A DNA stretch of 50,738 bases from an uncultured Microscilla sp. (lineage in GTDB: Bacteria > Bacteroidota > Bacteroidia > Cytophagales > Microscillaceae). Positions 7,302 to 14,987 of the stretch are shown here, in pieces; positions within the stretch are counted from its first letter, which is position 1, and each line of letters starts with the position of its first letter. Where the stretch lies: NCBI RefSeq assembly GCF_947493425.1, contig NZ_CANLRP010000043.1, positions 1 to 50,738 on the forward strand, given 5' to 3'. Both the position numbers and the translations under genes were made by a program. The notes below the pieces were generated by a model. It was not told the origin of the DNA and did not search any database. It saw only the letters and a program-made list of their open reading frames with translations.

Positions 7302-8420
7302 CTATATAAATTTACCCGCTTGTAATGCTTCTGCCACACTACTTGCCAATTGTACCCCACTAAAAAACAATCCAATGCCCAGTACTTTTTGTCGAGATGA
7401 AAGGTTGACAAAAGCCAATGGAAGAAATGTAACCGACATAAGGGCATAAAAAATAGGATATAAGATAAAACAAACCAGTGCTGGAGTACCCGAAAATACT
7501 GATATGCCTAGTAACATGACTGCACAACCTACTACGCCAATCCAAGCAGCTTTGATCACCGAAAATCGTTGTGCCCATAAGCTCAATGGATAACAAAGTA
7601 AGGCAGAAAAGGCAATTAAAATAGAAGTAAAATAAGAGCTTTTAAAACCAGTAGACTTTAAGAAAGGTAGCTTTGCGGCAGTTAAATTAGGAAAAAGCTC
7701 AAAGAAGTACATGGTGGCGAATCCCATAAACAAGCCTAATAATAATACTACTCCAAAACGCGATGAGGCTTGAGGCGTGTCAGTGTTTTGATCGTGATCA
7801 GTGAGAGGTTTAAAGCTCCGAACTGTGCTTTGCAGCCATAAACCAGCGCCAAATACCATCAAACCACCTGCAGCAAAGGTAATAGGAGCACCAAAAAAGG
7901 TAATCAGGTCTATGATAGAAGGCTCAATAGAGGCCGCCATGTCAGTGATTACTGCAAAAATAGCCATAATCTGGGGCAGCTTTTCTCTAGGTACAAACAT
8001 GTCCAGGGTAGAAATAGCCGGGCTATGAAATACGTTCATAAACACCAGCCATAGCACAATCATAAGTGGGAAAAACATACGTATAATGCCACCAGGGTTT
8101 GCCCATACAGTAACCGCTACTACCATAAAAACCATAGATACAAAGTTGATTCCTATGCCTACTACTGGTATGGTACGATTACCTTTGAGGCGTGCTTTGT
8201 CTGCAAACCAACCAGCAATAGGTGGGGTTACAAACAAAATAAGTCCTTGCACAATGGCTAGTTCAAATACGTATTGACTAAACCTAAACTGAGTAAGTAG
8301 TTCTGGTTGGTACTTGTTGTAGGCTACCCAACTAATGACAATTGCCAGGTTGAGGGCGATCAGACTCCACACTTGTTTCCATTGGATATTTTGCGATTGT
8401 AAATTGGATGTATTGCTCAT
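7302..8420 (-). CDS. Major facilitator superfamily transporter
   Basis: This 372-residue protein consists almost entirely of hydrophobic segments, about 11-12 by eye, with a short polar N-terminus. A typical MFS loop between segments 2 and 3 reads GWFADKARLKGNRT. A polar central loop near 200-215 (KPLTDHDQNTDTPQ) separates the two halves. The N-terminal pattern (W-AYNKYQPELL) recalls sugar/cation symporters of the GPH or SLC45 type, but the substrate cannot be read from sequence. It is slightly short for a 12-helix carrier, ending inside or just after the last helix. It starts at ATG (8418-8420) and stands alone on the minus strand. Its upstream region carries a MITE-like repeat. Confidence 0.8.
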   Translation of the reverse strand: MSNTSNLQSQNIQWKQVWSLIALNLAIVISWVAYNKYQPELLTQFRFSQYVFELAIVQGLILFVTPPIAGWFADKARLKGNRTIPVVGIGINFVSMVFMVVAVTVWANPGGIIRMFFPLMIVLWLVFMNVFHSPAISTLDMFVPREKLPQIMAIFAVITDMAASIEPSIIDLITFFGAPITFAAGGLMVFGAGLWLQSTVRSFKPLTDHDQNTDTPQASSRFGVVLLLGLFMGFATMYFFELFPNLTAAKLPFLKSTGFKSSYFTSILIAFSALLCYPLSLWAQRFSVIKAAWIGVVGCAVMLLGISVFSGTPALVCFILYPIFYALMSVTFLPLAFVNLSSRQKVLGIGLFFSGVQLASSVAEALQAGKFI

Positions 8421-8905
8421 AAAATAAATGATGAATGTTTATTTGACAGTGAGGGTATGTATAGGCACTGTCAGGGTTTATATTTTTTTATGCTTGGCTT
8501 TGCTGAAGAGTAGGTGCTTAGGAATGGTACCAAAATAAATTTACATTCTTAATCTCATCTTTTGAGGCTATACTTTGTTAAAAAATAGCCGAATAGCGCT
8601 GCTATTAGCCAATTTTTTGCCTCGTCTAGCAACAAAATATTTTATTAAACTATAGAAATTTATTTTTACACCATTCCTTATTAATTTTGGTGGAGTTGTA
8701 ACTTTTCCCTTCGCGGGAACAATGACACCTACGCAAAAAAAAAGTGTTTGGATTTTATAGTAGTATCAAAAACCTGGCAAACTTTGACAAAGAGAAGGGT
8801 AAGTTACAATAAGTGTTGCTTTGCCTGGTTAAATGTTTTTAACCAACAGACGAGAACCATTTCTTTCCATATTTTATTGTATTACAAGTACCCAACGATA
8901 AACCA
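8421..8905. other. Divergent intergenic region with a repeat
   Basis: This 485-base gap lies between the diverging MFS and nitrilase genes. It holds the 163-bp element at 8518-8680. Beyond it there is a loose inverted repeat (ttgtaacttttcccttc near 8695 and gaagggtaagttacaa near 8795). The 14-base string agttacaataagtg (8802-8815) recurs exactly at 2312-2325. No tight -33/-7 promoter pair was seen. Confidence 0.5.
8518..8680 (+). repeat. MITE-like element, full-length copy B
   Basis: This is a clean 163-bp copy. The left end TTAGGAATGGTACCAAAATA and the right end, which reads TAAGGAATGGTGTAAAAATA in reverse, form imperfect inverted repeats. The centre folds at aatagc-gct-gctatt (8604-8618). 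Both halves contain matching T/A-rich arms, so nearly the whole element is a long imperfect palindrome. There is no coding capacity. It is the best reference for the family in this window. Confidence 0.75.
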
Positions 8906-9853
8906 ATGAAAGAAAATAAAATAAAAGTAGGCATTATTCAGCATAGCTCAGTGCACCAAAACCTGGCAGCAAGTGTAGAAAAACTCACCACATTACTAGA
9001 GCAAGCTGCCCGACAAGACCTTCAGATGGTAGTAGTAGGCGAAGGATGGCTCTCTGGCTATCCGGTATGGTTTGACTATGTACCTGAAGCAGCCCTTTGG
9101 AATCATTTACCTACTAAAAAACTATATGCCCGCTTTCGCGAAAATAGTGTAGTAATAGACGGGGCGGAGATGGAGCATATTTGTGCGCTGGCAAAAAAGC
9201 ATCAGTTAGTGCTGAGTCTTGGAATGAACGAGCGGGTAGAAAAAGGCGTAGGGGTTGGGTCGGTATACAACAGTCTGGTGTTGATAGATGCCAACGGCAT
9301 CATTGTAAACCACCACCGTAAACTAGTACCTACTTTTACCGAAAAACTTGTACATGCCCACGGTGATGCTGCCGGGCTCAAAGCTGAAGATACCAAAGTG
9401 GGCAAGGTGGGAGGTTTGATTTGTTGGGAGCATTGGATGCCGCTCAATCGTCAGGCACTGCACAACGACGCTGAGCAAATTCATGTGGCAATGTGGCCCA
9501 ATGTACATGAAATGCATCAGGTGGCAAGTCGACAATATGCCTTTGAGGGGCGTTGTTTTGTCTTGGCAGCCGGACAAATGCTCAAAGCTAAAGATTTGCC
9601 CGAAGAGCTTACCTTGCCCGAAAACCTTGCTACCAACCCTGAACAATATATTTTGCGGGGAGGAAGCTGTATCATAGCTCCTGATGGCAGGTACATTGTT
9701 CCGCCTGTGTTCGACAAAGAGGAGATTGTTACTGCCGAAATAGACTTGCAGGAAATGTATTACGAAAAAATGACTTTGGACACCTCAGGGCATTATTACC
9801 GCCCCGATATTTTTAGCTTTTCTGTCAATAGAAATCGCCCCAGCTTTGAGTAA
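8906..9853 (+). CDS. Nitrilase-type carbon-nitrogen hydrolase
   Basis: This 315-residue enzyme belongs to the nitrilase superfamily, which cleaves carbon-nitrogen bonds of nitriles or amides. The Glu-Lys-Cys triad is visible: Glu46 in VVVGEGWLSGYP, Lys139 in NHHRKLVPT, and Cys173 in GGLICWEHWMPL. The CWEHWMP context, rather than the CYD or CFE of amidases, favours the true nitrilase/cyanide hydratase branch. A conserved Asp-Gly-Arg-Tyr segment (APDGRYIVPP) and the C-terminal region are also as expected. The length is normal. It starts at ATG and is monocistronic; the next gene lies about 390 bases downstream. The substrate is unknown; plant- or alga-derived nitriles are possible. Confidence 0.88.
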   Translation: MKENKIKVGIIQHSSVHQNLAASVEKLTTLLEQAARQDLQMVVVGEGWLSGYPVWFDYVPEAALWNHLPTKKLYARFRENSVVIDGAEMEHICALAKKHQLVLSLGMNERVEKGVGVGSVYNSLVLIDANGIIVNHHRKLVPTFTEKLVHAHGDAAGLKAEDTKVGKVGGLICWEHWMPLNRQALHNDAEQIHVAMWPNVHEMHQVASRQYAFEGRCFVLAAGQMLKAKDLPEELTLPENLATNPEQYILRGGSCIIAPDGRYIVPPVFDKEEIVTAEIDLQEMYYEKMTLDTSGHYYRPDIFSFSVNRNRPSFE

Positions 9854-10246
9854 AAGCTACAGATTTGGGCATTGCGTTGGTTTTTTAGTGGTCACTTTCA
9901 ACAAGGGCAAACTAATAGGCACCTACTCAAAACTTTTGGCAATCGTATTGGATCATTGTAACCAGTTTTTGTCTGAATTTAACCTGTAGGCGTTCACCAA
10001 ATTTTATTTGGAATATTTTTTTATATTTGTAAAACCAGAACCTGCAAATGGTTGTTAGTTTGGCAATAATGCCATTCCTTTACAGCAATAAACAGGATAT
10101 CAAGTATATTTAAAGCGTGTTTTGTAGGTTAAGAATGACTTTTTTAACCCCAAATGTGCTTATAAGTATGTATTAACAAGACAAACAAGGCATTGAAAAA
10201 CGATACAATTGTTGAACCAACGCCTGACATTAATAGATGAGAAGAT
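9854..10246. other. Intergenic region upstream of lipA
   Basis: This 393-base gap holds TATATTTG at 10022-10029, a match to the Bacteroidetes -7 motif, but it lies more than 200 bases before the lipA ATG. Any leader would be long. No riboswitch-like fold, small reading frame or repeat family member was recognised. Confidence 0.4.
10022..10029 (+). promoter_or_regulatory. Candidate -7 box (TATATTTG) upstream of lipA
   Basis: This is an exact match to TAnnTTTG in the lipA upstream region. The distance to the ATG (about 218 bases) is large, and the -33 partner is not at the expected spacing, so confidence is low. Confidence 0.25.
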
Positions 10247-11143
10247 ATGAAAGAAACCCAAAATAAGGCTCCCTTAAAAGCACCCGTTGAGGATAAGCAA
10301 ACCAAATTGGGCAAACCCAAATGGTTGAAACTTCAAATACCCACAGGCAAAGAGTATTTAAAAGTAGACAAAATTGTAGAAGACCATGGTTTGCATACCA
10401 TCTGTCGCAGCGGTAAGTGCCCTAATATTGGCGAATGTTGGGGAAGTGGTACTGCTACACTAATGATTTTGGGTGATGTATGTACCCGTGCTTGTACTTT
10501 TTGTTCGGTAAAAACCGGGCGACCTGACACGGTAGACTGGAAAGAGCCCATGCGGGTAGCAAAATCGGTGCAGTTGATGGGGCTTAAGCACGCCGTGATT
10601 ACATCGGTAGACCGTGATGATTTGAAAGATGGCGGGGCTTCGGTATGGCAAGCTACCATTCAGGCGATCAAAAAACTCAACCCGGAAACCACCATGGAGG
10701 TATTGATTCCTGATTTTAAGGGCAAGCCCGAAAACATTCAATTAGTAATAGACGCAAAACCCGAAGTGATTTCGCACAATATGGAAACTGTTCGCCGTCT
10801 TACCCGCGAAGTACGTCGTAACTCTAACTATGACCGAAGCCTTTCGGTGCTTAAGTTTGTGGCAGAGGCGGGCATTCGTGCCAAGTCGGGAGTGATGGTA
10901 GGCTTGGGTGAAACCGAAGAAGAAGTATTGGAAACAATGGACGATTTGCGTGCCAACGGTGTAGAAGTACTTACCATTGGGCAGTATTTGCAACCTACCA
11001 AAGACCACCGCAAAGTATATGAATACATTAAGCCCGAAGTATTTGAGCGTTACCGTGTGGCAGGACTTGAGAAGGGTTTCAGGCATGTAGAGAGTGGACC
11101 AATGGTGCGAAGCTCATACCACGCTGAAAAACATGTGCACTAA
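10247..11143 (+). CDS. lipA: Lipoyl synthase
   Basis: This radical SAM enzyme inserts two sulfur atoms into the octanoyl group on lipoyl-domain proteins, the last step of lipoate synthesis. All signature residues are present in the 298-residue protein: the auxiliary cluster Cys53, Cys58 and Cys64 (TICRSGKCPNIGECW); the radical SAM cluster Cys79, Cys83 and Cys86 (CTRACTFC); and a C-terminal RSSY motif (MVRSSYHAEK) that closes the auxiliary cluster. Its length is normal. It is followed after 120 bases by lipB on the same strand. Hairpins between the two genes suggest that they can also be transcribed separately. Confidence 0.97.
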   Translation: MKETQNKAPLKAPVEDKQTKLGKPKWLKLQIPTGKEYLKVDKIVEDHGLHTICRSGKCPNIGECWGSGTATLMILGDVCTRACTFCSVKTGRPDTVDWKEPMRVAKSVQLMGLKHAVITSVDRDDLKDGGASVWQATIQAIKKLNPETTMEVLIPDFKGKPENIQLVIDAKPEVISHNMETVRRLTREVRRNSNYDRSLSVLKFVAEAGIRAKSGVMVGLGETEEEVLETMDDLRANGVEVLTIGQYLQPTKDHRKVYEYIKPEVFERYRVAGLEKGFRHVESGPMVRSSYHAEKHVH

Positions 11144-11215
11144 AATTACACCTAACTTAGAGGGTAATTTACTTATTATCAATGGTTTGCTATTAATTAA
11201 ACCATATATCACAAG

Positions 11216-11244
11216 GCGAGGGATGCAAATCTCTCGCTTTTTTT
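11216..11244 (+). terminator. Rho-independent terminator after lipA
   Basis: A 7-bp stem (gcgaggg at 11216-11222 with ctctcgc at 11231-11237, one mismatch) is followed by a run of T at 11238-11244. A second hairpin, atggttt/aaaccat, lies just upstream at 11182-11205. Confidence 0.7.
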
Positions 11245-11263
11245 GACTTTTGAATTTTAACGC

Positions 11264-11968
11264 ATGGATAAAAAAATGGCTACATCGCCTACCATTGTTT
11301 TTCAAGATTTAGGACTTATAGATTATAAAGAGGCCTGGGACTATCAGAAAACGGTATTTGAACAGTTGGTGGCGTATAAAAAAAACGCCAAAGATCATCC
11401 CAAACAAAGCTTGGTATCGCCTGATAACTACCTGTTGTTTTGTGAACACCCTCATGTATACACATTAGGAAAAAGCGGCAAGCCTGAAAACTTGTTGGTG
11501 TCAGAAGCCCAACTACAAAGCAAAGGCGCTGCATTTTATCAGATAGATCGGGGAGGAGATATTACCTATCATGGGCCGGGGCAGTTGGTAGGTTACCCTA
11601 TATTAGACCTTGAGCGCCTTGGCTTGGGCATTAGGCAATATGTGCACCTAATCGAGGAGGCTATTATTCAATCATTGCAGTATTTTGGTATAGCCGCCAC
11701 CCGGCTAGAGGGCGCCCCCGGAATATGGGTGGAACAAAGCAGGAAAATATGTGCGCTGGGGGTGCGCGCCAGCCGAGGCATTACTATGCATGGCTTTGCC
11801 TTGAATGTAAATACAAACCTGGATTTTTTTGGGTTTATACACCCTTGTGGCTTTGTTGACAAAGGGGTCACCTCTATAGAAAAAGAGCTTGGAAAGCCAC
11901 TGGAAATGGCTAAACTCAAAGCTGTAGTAAAGCAAAATTTGGTAAATCTATTTGGAATAGAAACATAA
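11264..11968 (+). CDS. lipB: Octanoyltransferase (lipoate-protein ligase B)
   Basis: This enzyme moves an octanoyl group from acyl carrier protein to a lysine of lipoyl domains, giving the substrate for LipA. The 234-residue protein carries the family signature RGGDITYHGPGQLVGYP (about 96-112). The catalytic Lys161 is in RKICALGVR and the catalytic Cys195 in FIHPCGF. Its length is normal. ATG at 11264 is used; ATG at 11276 (MATSPT) is a possible alternative. Adjacency to lipA confirms the pathway. Together the two genes provide the endogenous route to lipoylated dehydrogenase complexes. Confidence 0.95.
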   Translation: MDKKMATSPTIVFQDLGLIDYKEAWDYQKTVFEQLVAYKKNAKDHPKQSLVSPDNYLLFCEHPHVYTLGKSGKPENLLVSEAQLQSKGAAFYQIDRGGDITYHGPGQLVGYPILDLERLGLGIRQYVHLIEEAIIQSLQYFGIAATRLEGAPGIWVEQSRKICALGVRASRGITMHGFALNVNTNLDFFGFIHPCGFVDKGVTSIEKELGKPLEMAKLKAVVKQNLVNLFGIET

Positions 11969-12034
11969 TCACGTATTTTCGTACATAACACTGTATTTAT
12001 AAAGGAATTAGCACCATACACAAAAGACAAAAAT

Positions 12035-12457
12035 ATGTTACCATTCCCAAATTTTGAACAAGTAATAGACACCAAAGTAGCCTCTAGTGGACATCGTTAT
12101 TATGCTTACGGACACATTACAAATATTCGCTTAAAAGAGTTTAAAGAGTGGACAGCCAAAGTAAAAGGTTCACAGTTGTATGATGTAGAGATAAAAATTG
12201 GTAATGGTTATGTAGAGCATTTCAAGTGTGATTGTTCTGACGGTTGCCTGGGTGAAGTTTGCAAGCATGTAGTGGCTGTATTGTATCATATCAAAGAAGA
12301 TCGCTTGCAAACTGAGGAGGATTTTATTGAACTAAGCAATGAGGTAGATGGAATGTTGGCGGATTTGTCGAAAGAAGATTTGAAGGCTTTTATGGTAGAG
12401 TTTGCCACACAAAATAAGAAGTTTCGGGAACGACTTATGCTAGAGTTTGGTCAGTGA
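12035..12457 (+). CDS. Small SWIM zinc-finger protein
   Basis: This 140-residue protein contains a SWIM zinc finger of the form CxC...CxH: Cys65 and Cys67 (KCDCSD), then Cys76 and His78 (VCKHVV). A beta-rich N-terminal part, as found ahead of SWIM domains in SNF2-type helicases, comes first. A helical acidic tail (about 90-140) follows. No ATPase or nuclease domain is attached, nor is a helicase gene nearby. SWIM domains bind DNA or proteins; the role here is unknown. It lies 66 bases after lipB on the same strand and is followed by a terminator, so it may be cotranscribed with lipB. Confidence 0.75.
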   Translation: MLPFPNFEQVIDTKVASSGHRYYAYGHITNIRLKEFKEWTAKVKGSQLYDVEIKIGNGYVEHFKCDCSDGCLGEVCKHVVAVLYHIKEDRLQTEEDFIELSNEVDGMLADLSKEDLKAFMVEFATQNKKFRERLMLEFGQ

Positions 12458-12853
12458 AGCGTGCTTGATTGTTGCGTTGAATAATTAACCTTTTGCCTGA
12501 AGCACTATTTCAGGCATTTTGTTGTGCCTGCTTGTATAAATAAAAAAACATGTCCTTTAACTTTATGCTTGAAGCAAAATACTTTTATATGCTGATAACC
12601 AATATATTAGCTAAATATATGAGTTGCTGCAAGATGTATGCTTTGCCAAAGTTTTGCCACCCCTGCAAAACAATATATCACAGCGCCTCATGTTCTGACA
12701 AACACTGTATTGATTACAAACACTAAGTAAGTATACCTAATCTGGTAAAAGTAAAATCCCTTGATTTTTTTATTAAAAGACAAATACCCTGTTTTAATGG
12801 TAGTTTGGGACTATTTTAGAGGGGGAAAGCTTGTTGACTATTAGAATAAATTT
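12458..12853. other. Intergenic region with terminator
   Basis: This 396-base AT-rich gap contains the terminator near 12494-12516 and presumably the promoter of the PAS/SpoIIE gene pair. No clear TAnnTTTG box, repeat or small gene was identified. Confidence 0.4.
12494..12516 (+). terminator. Terminator after the SWIM gene
   Basis: An 8-bp perfect stem, tgcctgaa (12494-12501) and ttcaggca (12509-12516), is followed by ttttgttgtg. It lies 37 bases after the stop codon. Confidence 0.7.
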
Positions 12854-14977
12854 ATGAAAAATATTGAGCACACAAATCATTTGAAAAACACCTTTGCAAA
12901 AACAGAAGATCAAACATTACAAGACAGACTATGGCTAGATGCTACCCTTCAGTCATTTGACGAAATACTGCGAGGTAGTTACGACAAATCTATAGAAGAT
13001 TTTGCTGATGCGATATTGTATCATTTTGCTAAAATAACCCAGGCTTTACGTGGTACTTTTTTTACTGCCGATATTGACAAAGAGTTGTTGGTGGCTACAG
13101 GAGGTTATGCATGTAGGCCAGAACATTTGCCCAAAAAAGAATTTTATTGGGGGGAAGGTTTGGTAGGACAAGCCGTAAAAACTCAGGAAACCCTTTACAT
13201 GAACAATTTGCCGCCCGTCAGCATTACGGTTGACTCGTCGCTGGGGCAAGTGCCTGCCGTAGCTTTGCTTATTGTACCCCTCATTTTTAACGAAGAGGCT
13301 TATGGAGCCATCGAACTGGTATTTGTTGAAGACCTGCCTGACAAATTTATACTGCTTTCTGAACGGTTGAGCAAAAATATTGCGTCTATGTTAGGAAGCA
13401 TTCAGAGCAATATCAGAACCAAACACTTGTTAGAAGTATCGCAAGAGCAGGCAACCCATCTGGCAGCTCAAGAAGAGGAACTACGCCAGAATATGGAAGA
13501 AATGACTGCCACCCAAGAGCATCTCGAAAAGCAAGTGCAGGAAACCAACGCCATGAAGCAAGAACTGTTGGTGCGTGACCAATTATTGAATAAAATTGCT
13601 TTAGTATCAGAAACCGACCTCAATGGCACCATTACCTATGCCAACGAAAAATTTTCTAAAGTATCTAAATACAGCATTGAAGAGCTGTTGGGCAGTCCAC
13701 ATAATATTGTACGCCACCCTGAGGTGTCGCCAGCAGTGTTCAGAAAAATGTGGGATACGATTCAAAGTGGAAAAATATTTAAAGGGAAGTTTAAAAACCA
13801 GGCAAAAGATGGGACTACCTATTGGGTAGATGCTAGTGTGGCTCCAGTGCTCAACGACGAAGGCGTGCCAGTGCGTTTTCTTGCCATCAGGTTTGATATT
13901 ACTGATGAAATGGAGAAAAGGGCAGAGGTGCAACACTTGCTGGAGCAGTCTCAACAGCAACAATCTGACCTGGTGACTTCAGAAGAAGAGCTGAGGCAAA
14001 ATATGGAAGAACTCACGGCTGTACAAACCAACCTTGAGCAACAAATGCGTGCTACCGAACGGGTAAAAGCAGAACTGGAGGCAAGGGTAAACCTGCTTAA
14101 TAAAGCAGCCCTGATGTCTGAAGCAGACTTATACGGCACGATTACCTACGCCAACGAGAAATTTTGTGAAGTATCTGGGTATACCCTTGACGAGTTGTTG
14201 GGTAAACCCCATAACATTATCCGCCATCCTGATACACCCAAAGAAGTTTTTAAAGAAATGTGGTCAACCATTAAAGATGGGAGGGTGTTTCATGCCAAGT
14301 ATAAAAACCGAACAAAAGACAACGATGAGTATTGGGTAGACGCTACTATAGCTCCAGTGCTGGATGCTCAAGGTAATCTGATTAAATATATTGCGATTCG
14401 TTTTGACATTACCGAAGAGATGGAGCGACGCAATAAGGTGCAACATTTGCTTGAACAATCGCAACAACAACAGTCTGACTTGGTAAACTCAGAAGAAGAG
14501 TTACGACAAAATATGGAAGAGCTGCAGGCCATGCAAGCCAACCTTGAGGGGCAAATGGAGGAAAATCAAGAGGTAAAAGCAGCGCTTGAGGCACGTGATA
14601 ATTTACTAAATAAAGCGGCTTTAGTGTCAGAAGCAGATTTGTATGGAACGATTACTTATGCGAATGAAAAATTTTGCAAAGTAGCGCAATACTCTTTGGA
14701 AGAACTGGTGGGCAAACCTCATAACATTGTACGCCACCCCGATACCCCCCAAGAGGTGTTCAAAAACATGTGGGCAACCATTCAACGTGGCAAAGTATTC
14801 AATGCAAAATACAAAAACCAGGCAAGAGATGGCAGTACATATTGGGTAGATGCTACTATAGCCCCAGTGCTGGATAAAAACGGAGATCCGGTGCGTTATA
14901 TTGCCATTAGGTTTGATATTACCGAAGAAATGGAAGCCAGAGAAAAATTGATGAAACAAATACCACATAACGAGTAA
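12854..14977 (+). CDS. GAF protein with three tandem PAS repeats and no output domain
   Basis: This 707-residue sensor protein has a GAF domain at about 40-180. Three consecutive units then repeat with an exact period of 170 residues. Each unit has a coiled-coil linker (EEELRQNMEE begins at 207, 377 and 547) and a PAS domain (about 246-356, 416-526 and 586-696). The PAS domains carry HNIVRHPE/HNIIRHPD/HNIVRHPD and YWVDA motifs typical of the Aer-like, possibly flavin- or heme-binding, PAS group. No kinase, cyclase, methyl-accepting or effector domain is present. The next gene, 10 bases away, encodes a GAF/PAS/SpoIIE phosphatase, so this protein most likely acts as a sensory partner of it. There is no membrane segment, so it is probably cytoplasmic. 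The high similarity of the repeats points to recent internal duplication. Confidence 0.85.
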   Translation: MKNIEHTNHLKNTFAKTEDQTLQDRLWLDATLQSFDEILRGSYDKSIEDFADAILYHFAKITQALRGTFFTADIDKELLVATGGYACRPEHLPKKEFYWGEGLVGQAVKTQETLYMNNLPPVSITVDSSLGQVPAVALLIVPLIFNEEAYGAIELVFVEDLPDKFILLSERLSKNIASMLGSIQSNIRTKHLLEVSQEQATHLAAQEEELRQNMEEMTATQEHLEKQVQETNAMKQELLVRDQLLNKIALVSETDLNGTITYANEKFSKVSKYSIEELLGSPHNIVRHPEVSPAVFRKMWDTIQSGKIFKGKFKNQAKDGTTYWVDASVAPVLNDEGVPVRFLAIRFDITDEMEKRAEVQHLLEQSQQQQSDLVTSEEELRQNMEELTAVQTNLEQQMRATERVKAELEARVNLLNKAALMSEADLYGTITYANEKFCEVSGYTLDELLGKPHNIIRHPDTPKEVFKEMWSTIKDGRVFHAKYKNRTKDNDEYWVDATIAPVLDAQGNLIKYIAIRFDITEEMERRNKVQHLLEQSQQQQSDLVNSEEELRQNMEELQAMQANLEGQMEENQEVKAALEARDNLLNKAALVSEADLYGTITYANEKFCKVAQYSLEELVGKPHNIVRHPDTPQEVFKNMWATIQRGKVFNAKYKNQARDGSTYWVDATIAPVLDKNGDPVRYIAIRFDITEEMEAREKLMKQIPHNE

Positions 14978-14987
14978 AATAGTAGTG

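Noticed and set aside
2312..8815. Shared 14-base string agttacaataagtg at 2312-2325 and 8802-8815
   Set aside because: Only two copies in the window and no shared flanks, so it is too weak to call a repeat family.
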